A stretch of 64,000 nt of DNA from Geobacter argillaceus. Its GTDB lineage: Bacteria > Desulfobacterota > Desulfuromonadia > Geobacterales > DSM-12255. Of this stretch, positions 41,429 through 49,917 are shown piece by piece; within the stretch, counting starts at the first letter, position 1; every line of letters begins with the position of its first letter. Made by a program: the position numbers and the translations under genes. The stretch spans positions 48,001-112,000 of the forward strand of contig NZ_VLLN01000013.1 in NCBI RefSeq assembly GCF_007830735.1. The letters are read 5' to 3'. Under the pieces are notes generated by a model, which worked only from the letters and a program-made list of their open reading frames with translations, made no database searches and was not told where the DNA came from.

Positions 41429-43804
41429 TTACCTGTCCAGGTCCGCCAGAACGAAATCCACCGACCCCAATATCGCCAGGAAATCGGCCACCAGCCAGCC
41501 GCGGCTCATGACCGGCAGCGCCTGCATGTGCGGGAAGCTGGGGGTCTTGATCCGCACCCGGTACGGGATGTTGAGACCGTCAGAGACGACGAAGTAGCCG
41601 TTCTCTCCCTTGGGGGCCTCTATGGCGCTGTAGTTCTCACCACGGGGAGGGGCCATCCCCCTGGTGGCGTTGATGAAGTGGTGGATCAGCGATTCGATGT
41701 CATGCAGGGTGTCCCGCTTCTGCGGCAGGACGAAGCGGTAGTCATCGGTGATCCACCGGCCCGCCGGCATATCATGCCAGCACTGGCGGACGATGTGCAG
41801 CGACTGGCGGATCTCCTCCAGCCGGACGAGATACCTGGCCCAGCAGTCGCCACCTTCGGCGGTTGCCACCTCGAAGTGGAACCGGTCATAGCCGGCATAG
41901 GGGAGCTTCTTACGCAGATCCCATGCCAAGCCGCAGGCCCGCAGGTTGGGGCCGGAAAGCCCCCACTCGATCGCCTCGTCCTGCGTGATCGCCCCTATCC
42001 CCTTGAGCCGGGCCAGGAAGATCGGGTTACCGTTCAGGAGCGCCTCGTATTCTCTCAGCCTCGCCGGCATCCAGTCGAGGAACTCCCTGACCAGGCCGGC
42101 CCATCCTTCGGGGAGGTCCTCGGCCACGCCGCCGATCCGGAACCAGGCCGGGTGCATCCGGCCGCCGGTGATTGTTTCGATGATGTCGAAGATCTTCTCC
42201 CGGTCGGTGAAGGTATAGAACACCGGGGTCATGGCCCCCACGTCGGCGGCAAAGGTGCCGAGCCAGACCAGATGGCTGGCGATCCGGAACAGCTCGGCCA
42301 GCATGACCCGGATCACCACGGCCCGGTCCGGGACGGTGATGCCGCAGAGCCGCTCCACGGAGTTCACGTAGGCCAGGTTGTTCTGCACCCCGGCCAGGTA
42401 GTCGATCCGGTCGGTGTAAGGGATGAACTGGTTCCAGTGCTGGCGCTCGCCGATCTTCTCCGCCCCCCGGTGGTGGTAGCCGATGTCCAGGTCCAGGTCG
42501 ACGATCTCTTCGCCGTCCAGCTTCAGGATGCAGCGGATGATGCCGTGGGTGCCGGGGTGCTGGGGTCCCAGGTTGAGGATCAGGGTGTCGTCATCGACCC
42601 GGTCGAAAAAGTCGCTGGCCGGCAGGGGCTGATGGCGCCGCGCGTCGTCGGTGGTGTAGGGGGGCATCTCGGTGGCACGGAACGGATGTTCTTTGCGCAG
42701 CGGATGTCCCTCCCAGTCGTGGGGCATCAGGATGCGGCGCAAGGCCGGATGGCCGCTGAAACGGATGCCGTACATGTCAAAGACTTCCCGCTCGTACCAG
42801 TTGGCGGCCGGAAACACGGCGGTCGCGCTCGGCAGTTCCGGAAAGGCTCCTTCCGCCTCCACCTTGAGCCGGAGATGGCCGGGGACGTCGAAGTTGAGCA
42901 GGTGGTAGTTGACGGTGAAATCCTTGAACCCCTTTCGCTCCCGGCGGCAGGAGTCGTCCACTGCGGCGATATCCTCCAACCGCCGGAACGGGGCTGCCGG
43001 CCGGGCTTTCAGGTGCCTGAGGACATCGGGCACCAGTTCGGCCGGCAGCCGGTAGGTGAGCATGTCGGTGGCGCGGTCGTCCCTTACCACCCGGTGCTGG
43101 AAGGCCAGCTCCAATTCACCGGTCAGGCCGAAGTCGGGGTAGGCATGTTTCGGCGCCGGCGGCCGCCACATCTCGTCGGAGCGGGGCATCCAGAACCGTG
43201 GGTGCTGCACCGAGCTGCCGCGGATGGTGGTACCTTCCATACCCGGACCGCGGGGGTCCCGGGATTTGCTGGCCCCGTCCACCAGCACCGGCGCGGTCGT
43301 CCCTTGGGTGCCGCCTGAAAGGTGGAGCACCGGGCGGGCCGGCCGCTCCTCCGAACGGATCTTCTCCTGGAGGAGCATCAGCCCCTGGAGAAACGCCTCG
43401 GGCCGTGGCGGGCAACCCGGTACGTAGACGTCCACCGGGATGATCTGGTTCACCCCCTGCACCACGCTGTAGACGTCGTACATCCCGCCGGAGTTGGCGC
43501 AACTCCCCATGGAGATTACCCATTTGGGCTCGGCCATCTGCTCGTAGAGGCGGAGGATCGATGGTGCCATCTTCTTGAAGACCGTGCCGGCAATGACCAT
43601 CAGGTCTGCTTCCCGGGGGGTGCCACGCAGTACCTCGGCGCCGAAACGGGAGATGTCGTGGCGGGAGGTGAAGGAGGTCATCATCTCGACGAAACAGCAG
43701 GAGAGCCCGAAGAACATCGGCCAGAGCGAATTGGCGCGGCCCCAGTTGATCAGGTCGTCCAGGCGGGTCAGGAGGATGTTGTCGGGGATGTTGGCTTCCG
43801 TCAT
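41429..43804 (-). CDS. nuoBCD: Fused NADH-quinone oxidoreductase subunits B, C and D
   Basis: A 791-residue fusion. Residues 1-165 are NuoB, with N2 cluster cysteines in '[10 protein letters not shown]', '[10 protein letters not shown]' and 'VPGCPPRPE'. A Gly/Pro/Ser linker follows to about 215. NuoC spans roughly 225-390 ('[19 protein letters not shown]', '[20 protein letters not shown]'). NuoD starts near 405 ('[20 protein letters not shown]') and runs to the end ('[12 protein letters not shown]'), with the quinone-site His and Tyr regions present. CD fusion is common; the full BCD fusion is known from a second complex I in Geobacter species. The start overlaps the nuoA stop. Confidence 0.96.
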   Translation of the reverse strand: MTEANIPDNILLTRLDDLINWGRANSLWPMFFGLSCCFVEMMTSFTSRHDISRFGAEVLRGTPREADLMVIAGTVFKKMAPSILRLYEQMAEPKWVISMGSCANSGGMYDVYSVVQGVNQIIPVDVYVPGCPPRPEAFLQGLMLLQEKIRSEERPARPVLHLSGGTQGTTAPVLVDGASKSRDPRGPGMEGTTIRGSSVQHPRFWMPRSDEMWRPPAPKHAYPDFGLTGELELAFQHRVVRDDRATDMLTYRLPAELVPDVLRHLKARPAAPFRRLEDIAAVDDSCRRERKGFKDFTVNYHLLNFDVPGHLRLKVEAEGAFPELPSATAVFPAANWYEREVFDMYGIRFSGHPALRRILMPHDWEGHPLRKEHPFRATEMPPYTTDDARRHQPLPASDFFDRVDDDTLILNLGPQHPGTHGIIRCILKLDGEEIVDLDLDIGYHHRGAEKIGERQHWNQFIPYTDRIDYLAGVQNNLAYVNSVERLCGITVPDRAVVIRVMLAELFRIASHLVWLGTFAADVGAMTPVFYTFTDREKIFDIIETITGGRMHPAWFRIGGVAEDLPEGWAGLVREFLDWMPARLREYEALLNGNPIFLARLKGIGAITQDEAIEWGLSGPNLRACGLAWDLRKKLPYAGYDRFHFEVATAEGGDCWARYLVRLEEIRQSLHIVRQCWHDMPAGRWITDDYRFVLPQKRDTLHDIESLIHHFINATRGMAPPRGENYSAIEAPKGENGYFVVSDGLNIPYRVRIKTPSFPHMQALPVMSRGWLVADFLAILGSVDFVLADLDR

Positions 43805-44244
43805 CCCAATCCTCGTTCCCCGGCCCGCGAGTCTCGGGCCTGTCTTGACGGTCCCCAGTCAAGCCCTCCCTTGATCCAGAGCCAGACCAGCCCCAGGAGA
43901 AGGACGACGATGAAGAAGGTGATATGGAGCAGACCGGGAAGCCCCAACAGGTCCCAGGCCACGGCCCAGGTGAAGACAAAGGCGGCTTCCACGTCGAAAA
44001 CGATGAAGAAGATGGCGATCAGGTAGAACGGGACCGGGTAGGCCAAGCGGGCATCGCCGGTGGGGATGACCCCGGACTCGTAGGGAAGTTCCTTGTTACG
44101 GTTCGTGCTTCGTGCCCCGAGCCACCGGGCCGCGGCCATGAGCAGGCCGATGAGCGCTACGGCGATGGTCGCGTAGAGGACCATCGGCAGGAGTTCGGGG
44201 TAGAGCCCTGGCAGGGCTTGTATGGGTGCTTTGGTGACCGGCAT
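43801..44244 (-). CDS. nuoA: NADH-quinone oxidoreductase subunit A
   Basis: A 147-residue membrane subunit with three helices. '[20 protein letters not shown]' and '[20 protein letters not shown]' contain the conserved 'YESG' loop and the acidic 'FDVEAAF' helix. The ATG at 44244 is preferred over a TTG one codon earlier; GGAG lies upstream. It is the first gene of the complex I operon and is preceded by a good sigma-70 promoter. Its stop overlaps the nuoBCD start. Confidence 0.95.
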   Translation of the reverse strand: MPVTKAPIQALPGLYPELLPMVLYATIAVALIGLLMAAARWLGARSTNRNKELPYESGVIPTGDARLAYPVPFYLIAIFFIVFDVEAAFVFTWAVAWDLLGLPGLLHITFFIVVLLLGLVWLWIKGGLDWGPSRQARDSRAGERGLG

Positions 44245-44277
44245 CAAGGCTCCGGGGGAGTGTGTAGTTTCCCCCTA

Positions 44278-44305
44278 ATGGTACCCGGAACCTGTCCACT
44301 GTCAA
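44278..44305 (-). promoter_or_regulatory. Sigma-70-type promoter upstream of nuoA
   Basis: On the minus strand it reads TTGACA, 16 nt, TACCAT, directly after the acetate-kinase-like gene and about 35 nt before the nuoA ATG. The -35 element is perfect and the -10 element matches four of six bases. It would allow nuo transcription independent of the upstream genes. Confidence 0.55.
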
Positions 44306-44312
44306 TGACGGA

Positions 44313-45545
44313 TCAGGACTGTGCGCAGAGGTCGCTGGTGTACCAGGCAGGGGAGAGAAGGGCCGCAGCCTCGGTGGCCAGGATATGTTCTTCATTGGTG
44401 GGGAGCACCAGGATGCCCACCCGGGAATCATCGGCGCAGATATCCACCGGCTCGGCAACAACCCGGCGGTTCCGTTCCCGGTCGAGTTTGATCCCGAAAC
44501 CTTCCATGCCGGTCAGGGCCAGCTCCCGGATCTGCCAGTCGCTGCCGCCGGTTGCGGAGACGATGACGACCGCGTCCAGCGGGCCGGCAACGGCCACGTA
44601 GGCGCCGATGTATTTCTTCAGGCGGTAGGCGCAGATCTGCAGGGCGAGCCGGCAGCGCTGGTCGCCGTCGGCTGCCCCCTCCAGCATGGCCCGGCGGGTT
44701 GCGCAGTTGCCGGTGATGCCGAGGATGCCGCTTTTCTGGTTGAGCAGCCGGTCCATCTCCCGGGCGGAAAGGTTCTCTTCCTGCATCATGAAGGTGGTGA
44801 TCCCCGGATCGATGTCGCCGGACCGGGTCTCCATGGTTGCCCCTTCCAGGGGGGTGAGCCCCATGCTGGTGTCGATCGACTGCCCCTTTCGTATTGCACA
44901 GAGGGAGATGCCATACCCGACATGGATCGTGACCAGGTTGCACTCTTCCGGTTCCTTGCCGAGCAGTTCGGCCGCCTGCAGAAGGGCGTAGCGGTGGGAG
45001 GCGCCATGGAAGCCGTAGCGCCGGATGCCGTGCTGTTCGTACCACTCGTAGGGAAGCGGGTAGATATAGGCCTGTTCGGGCATGGTCTGATGGAACGCGG
45101 TGTCGAAGATCGCCACGTGGGGGATTGCGGGGAAAATCGCCCGGGCCGCCTCGATGCCGGCCAGATTGGGGAGGTTGTGGAGCGGCGCCAGGACACTCGC
45201 CTCGCGGATGCCGTCGAGGACGGCCGGCGTGATGATGGTTGTGCCGCTGAATCGCTCGCCGCCGTGGGCAACCCGGTGGGCCACGGCCACGATGTCGCCG
45301 TGGCCGGCAATGACCCGGTGGACCCCGTTGCCGAGGAACTGGAGAAGCATGTCAAGGGCGCTGCGCATGTCCGGACAATCGGCCTCCATCACGGTGGCTT
45401 TGCGGACCGGCAGCTCCAGGGTGATGAACGAATCGCCCAGTTCGATCCGCTCGATGCTCCCCCGGGCGGCGACGGTGCGGGTCGTCGGATTGTAGAGGTG
45501 ATAGCGGATGGCGTAGGCACGGCAGTTGAGGGTCAGGATGAACAC
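44313..45545 (-). CDS. Divergent acetate/propionate kinase paralogue
   Basis: A 410-residue ASKHA-fold protein clearly related to acetate kinase: 'AHRVAHGGERF', 'LHNLPNLAGIEAA', 'IFDTAFHQTMPEQAY', 'RYGFHGASHRY', 'METRSGDIDPG' and 'LPTNEEHILA' retain the Arg, Asp and His catalytic residues. Two phosphate/nucleotide motifs are altered. The N-terminal loop, normally 'NCGSSSLK', is 'NCRAYAIRY', and the usual 'FTGGIGEN' near residue 330 is 'VSATGGSDWQ'. Activity on acetate may therefore be lost or changed. The GTG start has AAAGGAG upstream. It lies between bcp and nuoA. It could be a pseudo-enzyme or a kinase with another carboxylate. Confidence 0.8.
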   Translation of the reverse strand: MFILTLNCRAYAIRYHLYNPTTRTVAARGSIERIELGDSFITLELPVRKATVMEADCPDMRSALDMLLQFLGNGVHRVIAGHGDIVAVAHRVAHGGERFSGTTIITPAVLDGIREASVLAPLHNLPNLAGIEAARAIFPAIPHVAIFDTAFHQTMPEQAYIYPLPYEWYEQHGIRRYGFHGASHRYALLQAAELLGKEPEECNLVTIHVGYGISLCAIRKGQSIDTSMGLTPLEGATMETRSGDIDPGITTFMMQEENLSAREMDRLLNQKSGILGITGNCATRRAMLEGAADGDQRCRLALQICAYRLKKYIGAYVAVAGPLDAVVIVSATGGSDWQIRELALTGMEGFGIKLDRERNRRVVAEPVDICADDSRVGILVLPTNEEHILATEAAALLSPAWYTSDLCAQS

Positions 45546-45617
45546 GGAAAAACTCCTTTCGGTCCAGACCTTTTGTTTCTCTCAACTGGCCTGCAATTGC
45601 AAGGATTTTCCAGGAGA

Positions 45618-46085
45618 CTACGTTCTGTTTTGCAGCCAGGCCAGCACCTCGGCGGGGTGGGTTTCCGCCTTGGCCACCTTGGACCACTGTTTGACAATCG
45701 TTCCGTCCGGACCGATGACGACCGTGGAGCGTATGGTGCCGGTGGTCTTCTTGCCGTACATGACCTTTTCGCCAAAGGCGCCATAGGTGGTCATCATGAT
45801 GGCTTCCGGGTCGGAGAGGAGGGTGAAGGGGAGCTTGAAGTCGGCAATGAACTTGTCATGGGACTTGAGGCTGTCCTTGCTGACCCCGAGCAGCACGACG
45901 CCGGAGCTGTCCAGGTGCGGTTTCAGGTCCCTGAAGCCGCACGCCTCCTTGGTGCAGCCCGGCGTGTTGTCCCTGGGGTAGAAATAGATGACTACCGTTT
46001 TACCGGCGTACTCCTGCAATGAATGCTGTTTGCCGTCGCTCCCGGCCAGGGTGAACGCCGGGGCCTTCTTGCCCGTCAATGACAT
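45618..46085 (-). CDS. bcp: Thiol peroxidase Bcp/PrxQ
   Basis: A 155-residue peroxiredoxin that reduces hydrogen and organic peroxides using thioredoxin. The peroxidatic site is 'YPRDNTPGCTKEACGFRD', with the resolving Cys five residues after the first (PrxQ type). The fold is complete ('PAFTLAGSDGKQHSLQEYAG', 'VVIYFYPRD', 'IRSTVVIGPDGTIVKQW'). It is downstream of priA on the same strand. There is no signal peptide, so it is cytoplasmic. Confidence 0.95.
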   Translation of the reverse strand: MSLTGKKAPAFTLAGSDGKQHSLQEYAGKTVVIYFYPRDNTPGCTKEACGFRDLKPHLDSSGVVLLGVSKDSLKSHDKFIADFKLPFTLLSDPEAIMMTTYGAFGEKVMYGKKTTGTIRSTVVIGPDGTIVKQWSKVAKAETHPAEVLAWLQNRT

Positions 46086-46146
46086 GGCTGCCTCCTCATG
46101 TGTCGGTTGCAGGACATTCTACCAGGGAATAGACGGACTGCCAGGG

Positions 46147-48399
46147 TCACAGCATATCCACCGGGTCGATGTCGACGGCCACCCGTACGTTCGCCGGCGG
46201 ACTGTAGCCGGTCCTGAACCGCTGCGCCAGGCGGTGCAGCTCCTGCCGGTTCGTACCCTTCAGGAGTATCTGCCAGCGATAGCGGCCTCGCACCTTGCCG
46301 AGCGGCGGAGCGGCCGGGCCCAGTATCTCTGTCCGGAAGCCCAGAGCCTGCCGGATCTCCCGCAATTGCCCGGCCGCAGCGGCAGCAGCCTGTTCGGCCG
46401 CCTGGAATGCGGGGCTGGAGAGGTGGATGGCGGCCAGGTAACTGAAGGGGGGATAGCCGGTTTCGCGCCGTGAGGCGAGCTCCTCTTCGTAAAAACCGTC
46501 GTAGTCGTGTCGGGCGGCCCGCTGCAGGGCGTAGTGGTCCGGCACCATGCTCTGGACCAGGACCGTGCCCGGCAGAGCCCCACGGCCGGCCCGGCCGGCC
46601 ACCTGGCTCACCAGTTGGAACGCCCGTTCGCTGCTCCGGAAGTCCGGGAGATTCAGGACGGCGTCCACATCCACCACCCCCACCAGGGTCACACCGGGGA
46701 AGTCGTGCCCCTTGGCGATCATCTGGGTTCCCACCAGAATATCCACTGCGCCGCTGGCCAGCCGGTCGAGGATGCGGGCATGCCCCCCCTTGCCGGCCGT
46801 GGTGTCCCGGTCCATGCGGGCGACGCAGGCCGTGGGGAGGAGCGCCTGGATCTCTTCTTCCAGCCGTTCTGTGCCCCGCCCCAGGAAGGTCAACTCGCCG
46901 CTTTCGCACTTGGGACAGAGGGACGGTGCCGGGATGTTGTAGTCGCAGTAGTGGCAGAGATGGCGGCGCTTTTGCTGGTGGTAGGTGAGGGTGACGCTGC
47001 AGTTGGGGCAGTGCAGCACTTCGCCGCAGGCGCTGCAGACCAGCCAGGTGGCGAAGCCGCGGCGGTTCAGGAGCAGCATGGCCTGGCCGCCCGCTGTCAG
47101 GTTGCCGGCCAGTGCCGTGGCCAGCGCCGGATGCAGGGGGCTTTTGCGGTGTCCGCGGATGTCCAGCAGGGTGGTGGTCGGTAGCGGCAGGCCGTTCACC
47201 CGCCGGCTGAGGGAGAGATAGCCGAGTTTATTGCCGGCAGCGGCATGACGGCTGGTCACCAGCGGGGTGGCCGAGCCGAGGATGACCGTGGCGAGGTGCC
47301 GCGTGCCGAGCACCAGGGCCAGGTCGCGGGCGTTGTAGCGCACCCCTTCCGACTGTTTGTAGGAGCCTTCGTGTTCCTCGTCCACCACGATGACGCCGAT
47401 CTCCGCCAGCGGGGCGAAGATCGCCGAGCGGGCGCCGATCACGATCCTGACCTCGCCGCGCCTGATCCGGCGCCACTGGTCATACCGCTCGCCGTCGGAA
47501 AGACCGCTGTGGAGCACGGCAATGCCGGTGTCGAAGCGGCGCCGGAACCTGCCCACCAACTGGGGGGTGAGGGCGATCTCGGGCACCAGGACCAGGGCGG
47601 TTTTGTGCCGCTCCAGGGCATGGGCGATGGCTCGCAGATAGACTTCGGTCTTGCCGCTGCCGGTGACGCCATGGAGAAGGAACGGGGCAAAGGTGCGGGC
47701 ATCGATGGCTGCGGTGAGCGGGACCAGGGCTGCTGCCTGCTCATCAGTGAGCGGCGGCGGACTATCGGGAGTAACCGCGTCCTGGAACGGGTCGCGATAG
47801 ACTTCCCGTTCACGGCTGGCGATGAGACCGGCTGCCAGGAGTTTTTTGAGTTGCGGCCCGCAGGGAGCGAACCGGCCGCCGAGTTCCCGGCCGGAGGCCT
47901 CGCCGTTGGCCAGGAGAAACTGCAGGATGTCCAGGGCCTTGCCCCGGAGCTTTTCCGGCATGGGTTGGCCGCTGGCCCGGTAGCAGGGCTCCGTCTTCAG
48001 GCGCTGCCCCTTGGAAAGGACCTCGCCCGTGACCGTGGTGCCATCGCTGGCGGCGGTGGTTTTCAACCGCCCCGTGACCGTCAGCCCAGCCGGCAGTGCC
48101 GCCCGGATCACCTCTCCCAGTGGCTGGAGGTAGTAGGCGGCTATCCAGCGGTAGAACCCCAGGTCGTCTTCAGCGAAGAGCGGTTCCCGGTCCAGGACCT
48201 CCCTTATCTCCTTGCAGGCATCGGCAGTCTCTCCGGCATGACCGAGGACGTAGCCGGTCACGGTGCGCCGACCGAACGGGACCAGTACCCGGCAGCCGAT
48301 GACTGCCGCTGGCACTAGTTCCGGCGGAACGCTATAGGTGAAGGTCTGGTCGACCGGCAGGGCAACGGCAACGTCGATGAGATGGGGGGTGTCGGTCAT
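46147..48399 (-). CDS. priA: Primosomal protein N' (replication restart helicase)
   Basis: A 750-residue superfamily 2 DNA helicase that reloads replication forks. The N-terminal 3'-DNA-binding domain begins 'HLIDVAVALPVDQTFTYSVP'. Walker A is 'HGVTGSGKTEVYLRAI' near residue 244, and the DEEH box is 'VVDEEHEGSYKQSEGVRYNA'. Zinc cysteines occur in 'CSACGEVLHCPNCS' and 'CHYCDYNIPAPSLCPKC'. Helicase motif V/VI sequence 'GTQMIAKGHDFPGVTLVGV' follows. Length is normal. It sits between mscL and bcp. Confidence 0.96.
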   Translation of the reverse strand: MTDTPHLIDVAVALPVDQTFTYSVPPELVPAAVIGCRVLVPFGRRTVTGYVLGHAGETADACKEIREVLDREPLFAEDDLGFYRWIAAYYLQPLGEVIRAALPAGLTVTGRLKTTAASDGTTVTGEVLSKGQRLKTEPCYRASGQPMPEKLRGKALDILQFLLANGEASGRELGGRFAPCGPQLKKLLAAGLIASREREVYRDPFQDAVTPDSPPPLTDEQAAALVPLTAAIDARTFAPFLLHGVTGSGKTEVYLRAIAHALERHKTALVLVPEIALTPQLVGRFRRRFDTGIAVLHSGLSDGERYDQWRRIRRGEVRIVIGARSAIFAPLAEIGVIVVDEEHEGSYKQSEGVRYNARDLALVLGTRHLATVILGSATPLVTSRHAAAGNKLGYLSLSRRVNGLPLPTTTLLDIRGHRKSPLHPALATALAGNLTAGGQAMLLLNRRGFATWLVCSACGEVLHCPNCSVTLTYHQQKRRHLCHYCDYNIPAPSLCPKCESGELTFLGRGTERLEEEIQALLPTACVARMDRDTTAGKGGHARILDRLASGAVDILVGTQMIAKGHDFPGVTLVGVVDVDAVLNLPDFRSSERAFQLVSQVAGRAGRGALPGTVLVQSMVPDHYALQRAARHDYDGFYEEELASRRETGYPPFSYLAAIHLSSPAFQAAEQAAAAAAGQLREIRQALGFRTEILGPAAPPLGKVRGRYRWQILLKGTNRQELHRLAQRFRTGYSPPANVRVAVDIDPVDML

Positions 48400-48460
48400 G
48401 ATGGGATGTTGTGGCAGCCGTTGCCAATGATCTCTGGCAACGGCTGCGCAATGAGCGTTA

Positions 48461-48901
48461 TCAAGCCCCCGCCAGCTCGGAGGTGCACTGGGGGCACCGG
48501 GATGCGGGAAGCGGGATCTTGGAGCAGCAGAACGGGCAATCCTTGGTGTTTGGCGGTGGCGGTTCGGGTGCCTTCCTGAGGCGGTTGATCTGCTTTACCA
48601 GCATGAACACGGCAAAGGCGACGATCAGAAAGTCGATGCAGGTGTTGATGAACAGGCCGTAGTTGAGCGTTGCAGCCCCGGCGTCCTTGGCCTGCTTGAC
48701 GGTTTCGAACGATTTCCCTGGGGTGAGGGTTACGAAGAGGTTGGAGAAGTCCATTTTGCCGAGCAATAGACCGATGGGGGGCATGATGATGTCACTGGTC
48801 AGCGAGGTGACGATCTTGCCGAACGCCCCGCCGATGATGACACCGACTGCCAGGTCCAGCATGTTTCCTTTGACGGCGAATTCCCTGAACTCTTTCAGCA
48901 T
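48461..48901 (-). CDS. mscL: Large-conductance mechanosensitive channel with zinc-ribbon tail
   Basis: A 146-residue protein. TM1 '[20 protein letters not shown]' with the amphipathic N-helix '[11 protein letters not shown]' and TM2 '[20 protein letters not shown]' are standard MscL, the osmotic safety valve. Instead of the usual helical end, the C-terminus has two CxxC pairs (CPFC and CPQC), a zinc-ribbon form seen in several deltaproteobacterial relatives. The ATG lies within the end of hslO, with GGAGG inside that gene, so translation is coupled. Confidence 0.94.
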   Translation of the reverse strand: MLKEFREFAVKGNMLDLAVGVIIGGAFGKIVTSLTSDIIMPPIGLLLGKMDFSNLFVTLTPGKSFETVKQAKDAGAATLNYGLFINTCIDFLIVAFAVFMLVKQINRLRKAPEPPPPNTKDCPFCCSKIPLPASRCPQCTSELAGA

Positions 48902-49794
48902 GGGGTTACCTCCTGGTCTAGAGTGGCCAGGAGCTCTCGTACCTCCTGACGTTCAAAGGTATACCGCTGTCGGCAGAATTCGCAAGTGACCTCGGTCGCT
49001 TCCTGTTCTGCAGCCAGTTTGCCCAGCTCTTCCTTGCCGAACGAGATGAGGACCCGCTCGATCTTTTCCCGGGAACAGGAACAGCTGAAGGCGAGCTCTC
49101 GCTTTTCCAGGAGCGTATAGGGAATATCCTGAAACAGCCTTTCCAGGAGGGTTTCGGGTGTGGTGCCGGCCAGGAAGAGCTCCGACAGTGGGGGGAGCTC
49201 AGCAATGCGGGCCATGAGGGTGTCGACCAGTGCCGGGTCGCCCGGCGGCATGGCCTGGATGAGAAAGCCGCCGGCCGCGGTAACTGCACCGTCACCGTCC
49301 ACGAAAACGCTCAGCCCAACGGCGGAAGGGGTCTGCTCCGAGTCGGTCAGGTAAAACGCCAGGTCCTCGGCAATCTCGCTGGAATAGAGCTGGACGATCC
49401 CCTTGTACGGCTCTTTGAGCCCCAGGTCCTTGGTGACCGTGAGAAATCCAGCCCGCCCGATCCCCGTAGCCACGTCAAGCTTGCCGTCCCGCAGGGGGAG
49501 GTCGACATCGGGAACGGCCACGAACCCCCGTACGACCCCGGTGCTCTCCGCCTCAACGATCACCTTCCGGAGCGGACCGTTCCCCTCGAACTTGAGGGCC
49601 ACCCGCTGGCCACTCTTGAGGAGCGCCCCCATGAGTGCCCCGCCGGTAAGCGCCCTGCCGAGTGCGGCGCTGGCCACCGGCCCGGCGTGGTGCCGCTCCG
49701 CTCCCTCAGCCACCAGGTTGGTGGTGGTGCAGGCCAGGGCGCGGATGGTACCGGCGGCGGTGATGATCCGTACCAGGTGATCGTTCAGAGGCAC
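48895..49794 (-). CDS. hslO: Redox-regulated chaperone Hsp33
   Basis: A 299-residue cytoplasmic holdase activated by oxidation. The GTG start at 49794 is preferred: AAAGGAG lies upstream and the family begins at '[20 protein letters not shown]'. An in-frame ATG 30 codons earlier would add charged, non-conserved residues. The zinc redox switch is complete: '[11 protein letters not shown]' and '[12 protein letters not shown]' give CxC and CxxC. The core '[17 protein letters not shown]' is typical. It overlaps mscL and follows the U32 gene. Confidence 0.94.
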   Translation of the reverse strand: MPLNDHLVRIITAAGTIRALACTTTNLVAEGAERHHAGPVASAALGRALTGGALMGALLKSGQRVALKFEGNGPLRKVIVEAESTGVVRGFVAVPDVDLPLRDGKLDVATGIGRAGFLTVTKDLGLKEPYKGIVQLYSSEIAEDLAFYLTDSEQTPSAVGLSVFVDGDGAVTAAGGFLIQAMPPGDPALVDTLMARIAELPPLSELFLAGTTPETLLERLFQDIPYTLLEKRELAFSCSCSREKIERVLISFGKEELGKLAAEQEATEVTCEFCRQRYTFERQEVRELLATLDQEVTPC

Positions 49795-49917
49795 TGGACG
49801 CTCCTTTCCACCCGCTGGTCCTTCATGAGCCCGGCCAAGGCCGGGCTCTTCAGTTTGTCGAATATGTTTAGCATTGTTCTTCAATTTTATGAGACTTTTC
49901 CGAGCCCCGAGCGCGTT

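Noticed and set aside
41528..43318. A 596-codon open frame on the plus strand opposite nuoBCD
   Set aside because: It is antisense to a fully conserved complex I fusion. Long antisense frames are expected in GC-rich coding DNA. Its translation has no recognisable domain and is rich in Gly, Asp, Val and His as a shadow frame would be.
44385..46022. A 545-codon plus-strand frame opposite the acetate-kinase-like gene and bcp
   Set aside because: It spans two well-supported minus-strand genes and the gap between them. The composition is that of a shadow frame.
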